Assembly: GCA_022712075.1 (NCBI GenBank)
Contig: JALAHE010000083.1
Coordinates: 1-13,947 of the forward strand
DNA length: 13,947 nt
Source of the DNA: Galactobacter sp.
GTDB lineage: Bacteria; Actinomycetota; Actinomycetes; Actinomycetales; Micrococcaceae
Reading direction: 5' to 3'
Position numbers and translations under genes: made by a program. Positions within the stretch are counted from its first letter, which is position 1; the number at the start of each line of letters is the position of its first letter. Below the pieces are notes generated by a model. The model saw only the letters and a program-made list of their open reading frames with translations, was not told the origin of the DNA and made no database searches. Positions 1 to 7,000 of this stretch are shown here, piece after piece.

Positions 1-21
1 CCCTCCCTCCCTCAGTGTTGC

Positions 22-40
22 CGGAATCCGCATGATTCCG
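22..40. repeat. Short inverted repeat upstream of the nitronate monooxygenase gene
   Basis: CGGAATC (22-28) and GATTCCG (34-40) are perfect 7-bp arms around a 5-nt spacer. No T-run follows, so an intrinsic terminator is not well supported. It could be a protein-binding site or the stem of a terminator for a gene left of the window. The rest of 1-110 shows nothing recognisable. Confidence 0.35.
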
Positions 41-131
41 CGGATCCAGCTCCGTCGAGGCGCCCGTCGGTGGGCCCCGGGCCCGGCGGTCACGGTCGCG
101 TCGTGAGCCAGTTCATAACTACACCCTTGTA

Positions 132-160
132 TTGCATTTGATGGTGCATTGAATGCTTAT
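132..160 (+). promoter_or_regulatory. Putative promoter with near-repeat operator-like motif
   Basis: This is an AT-rich patch in otherwise GC-rich DNA. A -35-like TTGCAT (132-137) and a -10-like GCTTAT (155-160) are 17 bp apart. Two similar decamers, GCATTTGATG (134-143) and GCATTGAATG (146-155), sit in direct orientation 12 bp apart. The second forms an almost perfect palindrome, GCATTGAATGC (146-156). The repeats occupy the spacer and flank the -10, where a repressor would act. The promoter elements are weak matches and no regulator gene is visible, so both assignments are inference. Confidence 0.35.
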
Positions 161-231
161 TGGCCCGGGCGTGAATGAGCGTGGCCTCCTTCGCCCTTCT
201 CCCACGCGCCGGCGTGGAGTTCACTAGAGCC

Positions 232-1434
232 ATGACGATGCCCTCCGCACCAGAGTCCGTCCCCCATCAAGAGCGTTGGGCTGCGTTGCGGTTGACCCAC
301 CCGGTGATCAACGCCCCCATGGCCGGCGCGGCCGGCGGGGCCATGGCCACCGCCGTGCGCCGCAGCGGAGGGCTCGGTTTTGTGGCGGTGGGCCACGGCG
401 CGTCCGACGGTCTTGTGAGCCAGGAGCTCGGCCTGGCTGCTGAGCTGGCCCGCGCCGACGGCTCCGCCCTGCCCGGCAGCGAGCCAGCCGGTCCGGGGCC
501 TTCCACGGCCGGCCCTGCGTCGACGCCCGGAGCGGCCTCACGCGCGGCACGCACCGGTTCCTGGGGCGTCGGTCTCATGGCGTGGTCCCTGGCCCTGGAG
601 AACAACGCCGCCCTCCACCGCGCGCTCGAGTTTGACCCGCCGGTGATCGCCCTGGCAGCGGGCGACCCCACGGTGCCCGCGGCCATCGCCGCCCGGGCGG
701 GCGCCGTGGTGGCGGTGCAGGTGGGGACGGCGGCCGAGGTCCGCGCCGCCCTCGCCGACCCCCACATCGACGTCGTGGTGGTGCGCGGGGCCGAGGGCGG
801 CGGCCACGGCCTCAACGAGGCGGCCACCCTGCCGCTCCTTCAATACGCCCTCGAGCGTTCGCGGCTCGCCGCGTCCGGCTCCGCTCCGTCCGGGCACGCG
901 CAACCCGGCGCCGGGTTCCCTGCCGTCGGGTCCAAGCCGGTGCTCGCGGCCGGCGGCATCGCCACGGTTCAGGGCGTCGCCGCCGTGCTGGCGGCGGGCG
1001 CTGCGGGCGCCTGGGTGGGCACGCGATTCCTCGCCTGCGCCGAGTCGCTCTTTGCGCCTCGGCTCCGGGACGCGATCGCCGCGGCCGGCCTGGACGACAC
1101 CGTCTACACCTCGGTCTTCGACCTCGCCCTCGGCCTGCCCTGGCCGGGCGAGTACGGCGGCCGCGCCCTCAACAACCCGGTGGCCGCCGAATGGGCGCCC
1201 CGCCAGGAGGAGCTGCGCGCGGCCCTGGAGAGGCACGACGACGCGGCGCAGCGCCTCCGTGAGCGCGTTACCGCCGCGCGGGCGGCCGGAGACGCCTCGG
1301 CGGCTCCCGTGTACGCCGGCCAGTCGGCGGGGCTGGTGTCGCAGACGGCCGTGGGCCAGTCCGTCGCCTCCGTGATGGCCGAACTCGGAGCCGTTGGCCC
1401 GCTCCTCCGGGCGGCCGCCGACCGCTGGAACTAA
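232..1434 (+). CDS. Nitronate monooxygenase-like FMN-dependent flavoprotein
   Basis: Encodes about 400 aa of the nitronate monooxygenase / 2-nitropropane dioxygenase family. These are FMN TIM-barrel enzymes that oxidise alkyl nitronates such as propionate 3-nitronate. Visible hallmarks are the N-terminal HPVINAPMAG strand, a GAEGGGHG motif matching the family's G-x-E-x-G-G-H segment with the active-site His, VLAAGGIAT, GAWVGTRFLA (phosphate binding), and a C-terminal YAGQSAGLVSQ block. Two Ala/Gly/Pro/Ser-rich insertions, after the SALPGSEPAG region and after LERSRLAAS, make it longer than typical members. The start is uncertain. The ATG at 232 is chosen because the family sequence begins soon after it, but only a distant GGAG (215-218) precedes it; ATG 175, GTG 181 and ATG 238 are alternatives in the same frame. 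The gene is monocistronic and converges on the DUF2520 gene with a 27-bp gap. The real substrate is unknown. Confidence 0.85.
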   Translation: MTMPSAPESVPHQERWAALRLTHPVINAPMAGAAGGAMATAVRRSGGLGFVAVGHGASDGLVSQELGLAAELARADGSALPGSEPAGPGPSTAGPASTPGAASRAARTGSWGVGLMAWSLALENNAALHRALEFDPPVIALAAGDPTVPAAIAARAGAVVAVQVGTAAEVRAALADPHIDVVVVRGAEGGGHGLNEAATLPLLQYALERSRLAASGSAPSGHAQPGAGFPAVGSKPVLAAGGIATVQGVAAVLAAGAAGAWVGTRFLACAESLFAPRLRDAIAAAGLDDTVYTSVFDLALGLPWPGEYGGRALNNPVAAEWAPRQEELRAALERHDDAAQRLRERVTAARAAGDASAAPVYAGQSAGLVSQTAVGQSVASVMAELGAVGPLLRAAADRWN

Positions 1435-1461
1435 GCCTCCGACTCCACGCAGACCCCGCGC

Positions 1462-2361
1462 CTACCAGGCCAGGGCGTCCAGTACAGCGCCGGCCCGCTC
1501 GGCAGAAATCTCACCCCGGCGCACCGCCCGCGCCGTGGCCGCCCGCACCAGGGCGGCGTAGACCCCGGCCTCCGCACCATCTCCAGCGGCACCGCCGGCC
1601 GAGGCCGAGTAGCGACCCCATGCGCGCACGGCGGAACCCACGCGCCCCGGCTCAGCGGCCAACGCCGCCGCCCGGTAGCCCGCTGGCCCGCTCATGAGCG
1701 CGTTCTCCACCCCGGAGCGGAGCAACGGCGTCAGCACGCGGGACGGGTCCTCGACCCCTACCGAGGACAGTGCCTCCCACGCCATGGCCTCCACCGCCCC
1801 GATGGGTTCAGAGGCGAGTTGCAGCGCCGCGGCGTACAGCGCGCGGTCCTCCTCCTCGATCACCACGGGTTCGCCGCCCAGCTCCACTGCCAACGCCTGC
1901 GCCACGGGCAGCATGAGGGGGTCCGAGGTTACGCCGAAGCTGACCGCGGACAGCCGCCCCAGGTCGAGGCTCGTCCCCGTGAACGAAAACGCCGGATGGA
2001 TCGCCAAAGGAATCGCCCCGGCCTCTCTGGCCGGGGTCAGGACGTCGACGCCAAAGCGCGCGCTCGTGTGCACCACGAGCTGCCCGGCCCGCCAGTGCCC
2101 GCCCGAGGCGAGGCCAGCGACCAAGGGCTCCAAGGCGTCATCGGGCACCGCAAGGAGCACCGCCTCGCTGCGCCGGAGCAGCTCCGGGATCTCCAGCACG
2201 GGAACCCCGGGGAGCATGGCCTCGGCCCGCTCCACGGAGTCCTCCGAGACGGCGTGGATGCCCACCACCGCGTGCTCGGCCGCGCGCAGGGCGGAGCCGA
2301 GCACCGGCCCCACCCGGCCGGCGCCGATGATGCCGAATCCGAGCCTGCCTGGACGGCTCAT
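1462..2361 (-). CDS. Rossmann-fold protein with C-terminal DUF2520 domain
   Basis: Encodes 299 aa. The N-terminus LGFGIIGAGRVG (residues 7-18) is a dinucleotide-binding GxGxxG loop, followed by an ALRAAEHAVVGIHAVS segment. This resembles the NAD(P)-binding part of pyrroline-5-carboxylate reductase and F420-dependent NADP reductase relatives. The second half is all-helical and fits DUF2520, with the recognisable stretch EEDRALYAAALQLAS. The family is presumed to be an oxidoreductase but the substrate is not established. The start at 2361 overlaps the TGA of the upstream PH gene as ATGA. It is preceded by a good GGGAGGA ribosome-binding site 7 nt away. An open frame runs further upstream but reads as arginine- and glycine-rich shadow of the PH gene, so it was rejected. 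It is the last gene of the folate-linked operon. In many actinobacteria this family lies next to panC, but here the neighbour is a convergent flavoprotein gene. Confidence 0.88.
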   Translation of the reverse strand: MSRPGRLGFGIIGAGRVGPVLGSALRAAEHAVVGIHAVSEDSVERAEAMLPGVPVLEIPELLRRSEAVLLAVPDDALEPLVAGLASGGHWRAGQLVVHTSARFGVDVLTPAREAGAIPLAIHPAFSFTGTSLDLGRLSAVSFGVTSDPLMLPVAQALAVELGGEPVVIEEEDRALYAAALQLASEPIGAVEAMAWEALSSVGVEDPSRVLTPLLRSGVENALMSGPAGYRAAALAAEPGRVGSAVRAWGRYSASAGGAAGDGAEAGVYAALVRAATARAVRRGEISAERAGAVLDALAW

Positions 2362-4085
2362 GCCCTGTCCTCCCGGGGATGCGCGCCGGGGCCCGGTCGG
2401 GCCGCCAGCCAGTGATTCGTGTCGTCGCGCGCGGCGGCGGCCACGGCTCGGGCCACTTGCCCGTCCAGCAGCGCCCCTGCGGCGGCGGCGGCGACGTTGG
2501 GGATCCCGGTGTTGACGGGGCCCGCGGTGGTGGACAGCCGCACCTCGGCCACCCCAAGCGATCGGGCCAGCCATCCCTGCACGGCGCGCATGCCCTGCGT
2601 GCGCTCGTGCGGCACCAGCACCAGGTCCCGCCCCAGCCGCCCCGTGCGCACGGCCAGCACGCGTTCGGTCACGGCAAAGCCCTGACGACCCCACGCCCAC
2701 GGCGACAGGATCCGAGCGGAGCGCGGCGAGCACTCGAAGCCCTTCTCACGCGAGGAGCCTTCCAGCCCCTCGCGCAGCAGCCCGCCCGGGTCCGGTGTGC
2801 CAGGCTCGGGCAGGAGCACGGCAAGCACCGCGGCGGCATCGGCAAGCGTCCCCACGGGCAGCATGACCGAACGGCCAGCGGTGTCGCCGGACTGATCGTT
2901 GCCGTAACCGGCGATGTTCGCCTGCACGCTGACCCAGCCAAAGTGGCGCCACAGCCACGGCCGGCGCAGCCGCACGGCCTGCACTCGCCCCGGCGGGACC
3001 GTCCGGTGGTTGCTGTTGGTCAGGCCGTGGCGCAGGCGCAGCCCATCGGCGGAGACGGCGGCGCGGAAGCCGAAGTCTCGATTGAAGGAGCCCCACAGCC
3101 CCGCCACGCCGCCCAGCACGATGGGCACGAGCGCAAACACGCCGGGCCCCCAGCCCACGAGGTTCAGCGCCACGATCGCCGCGATGAGCGGCAGCGCCAC
3201 CCACGGCCCCACCGTCAGCAGGAGCGAGCCGACGAGCCGGCCCACGGGCACTTGCGCCACGATCCGCTCGTCCTCGGTCCCGCCGCTCACGCGCCCTGCC
3301 GGGTCGTGCCCGGCGAAGTCCTCGGCGGCGCGGCGCGCCCACGCGGCCGCCGCGCTCTCGGTGGGCGGACCGCTCAGCTGGCCGCCCAGCGGGCTAGCAG
3401 TGCCCGACGGCGCTGTGCCGGCTCCGCCGCCCGGGTCGCCTGGGTGCCCGGAGGCGGCCCCGCCCGGGGCCACCGGCAGGTCGGCGCCGAAAGGCGCCGG
3501 GCCGCCGGTCCCCAGCCCCGTGCCGGGGGCGGGCCAGTTCGCCTGCCCCGGCCCCGCGGCGTCGTGCCGGGCCCCGGCGGCCAGCGCGAGGATGCGCACG
3601 CGCAGCGCCTCGGCGTCGGCGGCCTTCAGGAACTCGAGCTTGAGGGCCGACTCGCCGCCGTCGGCCACCTCGAAGCGCAGTTCGGAGAGGCCGAGCAGCC
3701 GGGGCAGGAGGGGGCGGGCGATGTCCACTGCCTGCACCCGATCGAGGCGCGCCTCGCGCTCCTGCTTCATGAGCACCCCGCGGCGCAGCTGCACGTACTT
3801 GGGCGTCACGCGATAACTCATGAAGCGCCACTGCACCCAGAACACGGCGACGACGAGCGCCAAGACTCCGAGCCCGCCGCCAACGATCCACGGCAGGGCC
3901 GACCGGACGTCCTGGAGCCCGTCCGGGGCAAAGATCCCGTCGATCCATTGGCGGCCGGCGGCAAAGAAGATGACCACGATCGCGAGCCAGCCGCGCAGAT
4001 AGGGCGTGGCAGGGTGGACGCGCTGCCACGGGACCTCGGCCTCGGCGCCGCCCGGCTCGGACCGCGGGTCGACGACGTCGCTCAC
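2358..4085 (-). CDS. Large membrane protein with three bacterial PH (bPH2/DUF304) repeats
   Basis: Encodes 575 aa, with about four membrane segments in two pairs (about residues 30-43 and 65-86, then 283-306 and 311-332). Three DUF304/bPH2 repeats follow: about 88-165 (MSYRVTPKYVQLRRGVL, RLDRVQAVDI), 336-425 (RAAVSADGLRLRHGL, VPPGRVQAVRL) and 465-535 (GFAVTERVLAVRTG, VPHERTQGMRAVQG). A low-complexity Gly/Pro/Ala linker of about 90 residues (172-265) separates the first and second repeats. Three repeats here, beside a small single-repeat partner, match the Bacillus subtilis YdbT/YdbS arrangement, where the pair is linked to resistance against an antimicrobial. Function here is unknown; a role at the cell membrane is inferred. 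It starts with GTG overlapping the partner's TGA by 4 nt, with a GAGGAGAGG ribosome-binding site 11 nt upstream. It is translationally coupled at both ends. Confidence 0.85.
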   Translation of the reverse strand: MSDVVDPRSEPGGAEAEVPWQRVHPATPYLRGWLAIVVIFFAAGRQWIDGIFAPDGLQDVRSALPWIVGGGLGVLALVVAVFWVQWRFMSYRVTPKYVQLRRGVLMKQEREARLDRVQAVDIARPLLPRLLGLSELRFEVADGGESALKLEFLKAADAEALRVRILALAAGARHDAAGPGQANWPAPGTGLGTGGPAPFGADLPVAPGGAASGHPGDPGGGAGTAPSGTASPLGGQLSGPPTESAAAAWARRAAEDFAGHDPAGRVSGGTEDERIVAQVPVGRLVGSLLLTVGPWVALPLIAAIVALNLVGWGPGVFALVPIVLGGVAGLWGSFNRDFGFRAAVSADGLRLRHGLTNSNHRTVPPGRVQAVRLRRPWLWRHFGWVSVQANIAGYGNDQSGDTAGRSVMLPVGTLADAAAVLAVLLPEPGTPDPGGLLREGLEGSSREKGFECSPRSARILSPWAWGRQGFAVTERVLAVRTGRLGRDLVLVPHERTQGMRAVQGWLARSLGVAEVRLSTTAGPVNTGIPNVAAAAAGALLDGQVARAVAAAARDDTNHWLAARPGPGAHPREDRA

Positions 4086-4591
4086 AGCCCCGCCAGCCTC
4101 TCCTCACCGCGGCGCGCGAGTTCGTCGCGGAGGCGTTCGCCGTCCGCGCGGCTCAGCCCGTCGATCTGCGGGTGCGCATCGGGCGAGGCGGTGTGGACCT
4201 GGAGCACGCACAGCCCGAAGGCGCGCAGCAGCGGGCCGGCCTTGACGTCCACGTACTGGATGCGGCCGTAGGGGATGACCTCGCTCTGGTGGAAGATCAC
4301 GCCGCGGGCCACGCAGAGGTCGTCGGCGCGCAGCGCGTAGCGCATATTGCGCACGCGGAAGGGCACCACGATCGCCTCGATCGCGCCGAAGAGCAGCACC
4401 AGGGCGCCGAGGGTCCAGCTGATCCACTCGGGGTATCCGGGCCAGACGTCAAGCCGGCGCAGCACGAGCGGCACGGCGACGATCGCCAGGAACACCACCG
4501 AGGTGATCAGGTTGCTGATCTCCTGCACCGCCACGAGGCGGGGCGAGACGCGCTCCCAGTCCCCCGGCGGATCAATGAGCTCCTTCGACAC
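4082..4591 (-). CDS. Small membrane protein with one bacterial PH (bPH2/DUF304) domain
   Basis: Encodes 169 aa starting VSKELIDPPGDWERVSP. Two membrane helices (about 27-46 and 57-79) are followed by one DUF304/bPH2 domain beginning MRYALRADDLCVARGVIF and continuing through VIPYGRIQYVDVKAGPLLRAFGL. It ends with a charged helix rich in Arg and Glu. The size and layout match YdbS-type partners of the larger three-repeat PH protein encoded immediately downstream. The GTG start at 4591 was chosen because AGGGGA lies 6 nt upstream and because the family begins near here. The longer open frame to 4660 adds an Arg/Pro-rich shadow sequence. The start lies inside the DUF3180 gene, overlapping it by 20 nt, and its stop overlaps the next GTG by 4 nt. 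The two PH proteins probably form a membrane complex (inference from the family and from coupling). Confidence 0.85.
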   Translation of the reverse strand: MSKELIDPPGDWERVSPRLVAVQEISNLITSVVFLAIVAVPLVLRRLDVWPGYPEWISWTLGALVLLFGAIEAIVVPFRVRNMRYALRADDLCVARGVIFHQSEVIPYGRIQYVDVKAGPLLRAFGLCVLQVHTASPDAHPQIDGLSRADGERLRDELARRGEERLAGL

Positions 4592-5057
4592 CCTCGGTCC
4601 CCTTGTCCCCTTGGCCGGAGGAGTCCTCCGGCGGAATCTTGCACCAGGCCTGCACCACAAACCCGACGGCCGCGAGCACGACGCCGCCGATCACCTGGAC
4701 CAGCGCGGCCCAGCTCGCGCCGGAGCCGAAGCCGCCGCCGCTGATGAGGTCCACGAGCACGCCAGCGTGCCAGCCGCCGAGCGCGGCTCCCGCGTAGGCG
4801 GCCGCCTGCGCCAGGAGCAACACCCTGAAGGCCACGAGCGGCGAGATGGCGCGCTTGGCCGTGCGGTTGCGCGTGCGGTACACGCGCCAGCCGCCCACCA
4901 TGACCCCGGCGGCCACGGCGAGCAGCGTCACGAGCGAGACCCAGTGCATCACGGGGGCCGGCCACCCGCGCAGGGTCGCCAGCACCGAGACGATGTCCCC
5001 CAGCAGCCCCGCCAGCACGGCGAGGATGAGGAGGAAGATGGGGCGCAGCTGGCTCAT
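4572..5057 (-). CDS. DUF3180 integral membrane protein
   Basis: Encodes 161 aa. Four predicted membrane helices are visible: near the N-terminus (IFLLILAVLAGLLG), around residues 36-55 (WVSLVTLLAVAAGVMVGG), about 75-95 (PLVAFRVLLLAQAAAYAG) and about 115-137 (AALVQVIGGVVLAAVGFVV). A polar tail with Asp, Glu and Gly follows. Size, topology and position directly after folK match the DUF3180 family, which is found almost only in actinobacteria and whose function is unknown. RAISPLVAFRVLLLAQAAAYAG is the family-like core. ATG 5057 overlaps the folK stop by 4 nt, and its own 3' end overlaps the small PH gene by 20 nt. No enzymatic residues stand out. A link to folate is suggested only by conserved neighbourhood. 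Confidence 0.87.
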   Translation of the reverse strand: MSQLRPIFLLILAVLAGLLGDIVSVLATLRGWPAPVMHWVSLVTLLAVAAGVMVGGWRVYRTRNRTAKRAISPLVAFRVLLLAQAAAYAGAALGGWHAGVLVDLISGGGFGSGASWAALVQVIGGVVLAAVGFVVQAWCKIPPEDSSGQGDKGTEGVEGAH

Positions 5058-5653
5058 GCGCCGTCGGCTCCGTCTGCCGCGTCGCCGGCCTCGACCGGCG
5101 GCTGATAGGCGCGCACGCCGGAGGCGTCCTCCGCCAGCTCGGCGAGCTCGAAGACGCTCTTGCCGCCCACGAAGGCCCCCGGATCCATCCAGGACCAGGG
5201 CACCAGGACAAAGCCGCGCTCGGCCGCGCGCGGGTGCGGGAGCGTGAGCTCCTCGTCCTCACTCGTGAGCGTGCCGAAGGTGATGATGTCGATGTCCAGG
5301 GTGCGCGGTCCCCAGCGCACGATCCGCTCGCGGTGGTGGGCCTGTTCCACACGGTGCGCTAGCGCGAGCAGCTGCAGCGGGGCCAGGGTGGTGTGCACCT
5401 CGATGATCTGGTTCAGGTAGTCAGGCTGCCCCTCCGGGCCGCCCACGGGCGCCGTGACGACGCGCGGGGACTCGGCCACAACCTCCACGCCGTCGGCTGC
5501 GCCGAGCTCGGCGATCGCCTGGCTCAGCGTGTCCGCGGAGGCGCCCAGGTTCGAGCCCAGGGCCAGCACCGCGATGACGGGGCGCGCTGGCGGCGTCGCC
5601 AGGGCCTCGCGCCCGGCGTCGACCGCGCCAGCGCTGCCTGCCGCGGCACTCAT
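5054..5653 (-). CDS. folK: 2-amino-4-hydroxy-6-hydroxymethyldihydropteridine diphosphokinase
   Basis: Encodes 199 aa. HPPK transfers pyrophosphate from ATP to 6-hydroxymethyl-7,8-dihydropterin, giving the substrate of FolP. Seen motifs are ALGSNLG (31-37); a pterin-loop region TAPVGGPEGQPDYLNQIIEV (67-86); and RWGPRTLDIDII (113-124), whose two Asp residues (120 and 122) bind the two magnesium ions. LPHPRAAERGFVLVP (138-152) is the C-terminal family signature. An Ala/Gly-rich N-terminal extension of about 26 residues and a short acidic tail make it longer than the E. coli enzyme (159 aa). ATG 5653 overlaps the folB stop by 4 nt, which supports this start. It lies between folB and the DUF3180 gene and is cytoplasmic. 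All expected catalytic residues appear intact. Confidence 0.96.
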   Translation of the reverse strand: MSAAAGSAGAVDAGREALATPPARPVIAVLALGSNLGASADTLSQAIAELGAADGVEVVAESPRVVTAPVGGPEGQPDYLNQIIEVHTTLAPLQLLALAHRVEQAHHRERIVRWGPRTLDIDIITFGTLTSEDEELTLPHPRAAERGFVLVPWSWMDPGAFVGGKSVFELAELAEDASGVRAYQPPVEAGDAADGADGA

Positions 5654-6027
5654 GCGCGCTCCCGGTGGATCGTGATGACGACGTCGTCGAAGGGCACCGG
5701 GATGGGCGCCTGCGGCTTGTGCACGCTCACGGTCACGGCCGCCGGGTCGAACTCGGAGAGCACCCGATCGGCGATGACGCCGGCCAGCTTCTCGATGAGG
5801 TCGTAGGGGCCGGCCTCGATTTCGGCGACCACGGCCTGGGCCAGCGCCCCGTAGTCGATCGTGTCGCGCAGATCGTCACTCGCGGCGGCCACGCGCGTGG
5901 AGGTGTGCAACGTGAGGTCCACGCGGAAGGTCTGGCCGTCGCGCTTCTCGTGCTCAAAGACGCCATGGAAACCCGTCGCGGTGATGCCCGTGACGGTGAT
6001 GGTGTCGTGGGCCGGGGACACGGCCAT
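5650..6027 (-). CDS. folB: Dihydroneopterin aldolase
   Basis: Encodes 125 aa. It cleaves 7,8-dihydroneopterin to 6-hydroxymethyl-7,8-dihydropterin and glycolaldehyde. Motifs are GFHGVFEHEKRDGQ (19-32, with Glu27 in the position of the active-site Glu), DTIDYGAL (55-62), LIEKLA (77-82, pterin-binding Glu79) and VHKPQAPIP (102-110, with Lys104 as the catalytic Lys). Length matches the family (about 120 aa). The start was set at ATG 6027, which shares one base with the folP stop (TGATG) and has a GGGAGG ribosome-binding site in the folP 3' end. The GTG or ATG further upstream (6051) would add eight residues inside folP and is less likely. It is coupled to folK downstream by a 4-nt overlap. Confidence 0.95.
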   Translation of the reverse strand: MAVSPAHDTITVTGITATGFHGVFEHEKRDGQTFRVDLTLHTSTRVAAASDDLRDTIDYGALAQAVVAEIEAGPYDLIEKLAGVIADRVLSEFDPAAVTVSVHKPQAPIPVPFDDVVITIHRERA

Positions 6028-6941
6028 CACGCCGTCCCTCCCTGGCCCCACGCAGTGGCGACGCGGACAGCGTCACGCGAGGCGGCGACGTCGTGCACCC
6101 TCACGGCCCAGGCGCCCGCCCGGGCGCCGAGCGCCGTGGTGGCCGCCGTGGCGGCGTCGCGATCCAGCGGATCGCTCGGCAGGCCCTGGTCCTGCAGCAG
6201 CGAGCCGAGGAAGCGCTTGCGCGACGTCCCCACGAGCAGGCGGTGGCCAAGCGAGGCGAAGTGCTCCGTGGCGCCGAGCAGCTCCCAGTTCTGGGCCGCG
6301 TTCTTGGCAAAGCCCACGCCCGGATCCAGGATGATCTGCTCGGGCTTCACGCCGGCGGCCACGAAGCGATCGCGCAGCTCGAGGAGCTCGGCCGTCACGT
6401 CCGCCACGGTGTCGGCGTAGTCGTTGAGCGAGTCCATGCTCTGCTGATCGCCGCGGCGGTGCATGAGCACGTAGGGAACGCCGGTCTCGGCGATGAGGGC
6501 TGGCATGCCCTCCTCGTGCGTCAACCCGGACACGTCGTTGATGAGGTGAGCGCCGGCCTTGATGCAGGCCCGCGCCGTCTCCACGTGCGTGGTGTCGACG
6601 GAGACCACGGCGCCCGTCGCGACGAGCGCCGTGACGACCGGGAGCACGCGCGCCAGTTCCTCCTCCTGCGGCACGAAGTCGGCACCGGGGCGCGTTGACT
6701 CCCCGCCCACGTCGATGATGTCGGCCCCCGCACGCACCAGCTCGAGGCCGTGGTTGATGGCGTCGTCCACGTTGAGGTAGCGGCCGCCGTCGGAGAAGGA
6801 ATCCGCCGTGACGTTGAGGATGCCCATGACCAGCGTGCGATCCTGCGGCAGCTCAGCCCAGGCCGCGCGCACGGGGCGCTTGCGGATGACGGGGATGGGG
6901 AAGGTGTTCGGACCGGTACCGGGGGTGGCGGCGAGGCTCAT
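6027..6941 (-). CDS. folP: Dihydropteroate synthase
   Basis: Encodes 304 aa. This TIM-barrel enzyme condenses 6-hydroxymethyl-dihydropterin pyrophosphate with p-aminobenzoate to give dihydropteroate; it is the sulfonamide target. Motifs in order are MGILNVTADSFSDGG (39-53), DVGGESTRPGA (77-87), VSVDT (113-117), NDVSG (135-139), DPGVGFAK (206-213), TSRKRF (239-244) and RVHDV (281-285, RTHDV in most homologues). No insertion typical of acquired sul resistance enzymes is visible. Start ATG 6941 was chosen because GGAAG lies just upstream and the family N-terminus fits. The open frame extends to 7121 but its first 60 residues are His/Arg-rich shadow of folE. It lies 59 bp after folE with no terminator visible, so they are probably co-transcribed. 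Confidence 0.96.
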   Translation of the reverse strand: MSLAATPGTGPNTFPIPVIRKRPVRAAWAELPQDRTLVMGILNVTADSFSDGGRYLNVDDAINHGLELVRAGADIIDVGGESTRPGADFVPQEEELARVLPVVTALVATGAVVSVDTTHVETARACIKAGAHLINDVSGLTHEEGMPALIAETGVPYVLMHRRGDQQSMDSLNDYADTVADVTAELLELRDRFVAAGVKPEQIILDPGVGFAKNAAQNWELLGATEHFASLGHRLLVGTSRKRFLGSLLQDQGLPSDPLDRDAATAATTALGARAGAWAVRVHDVAASRDAVRVATAWGQGGTA

Positions 6942-7000
6942 GGCTTCCTTTGCGGTTTCTCGGGATCTGAGGAAGGCGGCTGACGTGGGGGCCGGCCGCG

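Noticed and set aside
538..1236. Minus-strand open frame (232 aa) opposite the flavoprotein gene
   Set aside because: Antisense shadow of a conserved gene; Arg/Gly-rich and without a ribosome-binding site.
2379..4271. Long plus-strand open frame (630 aa) opposite the PH genes
   Set aside because: It is rich in His, Arg, Gly and Pro, has no domain, and lies fully antisense to two well-supported genes. Long antisense frames are expected at this GC content.
6027..6941. Possible acquired sulfonamide-resistance synthase
   Set aside because: The sequence is a standard chromosomal FolP in its native operon with no mobile element nearby.
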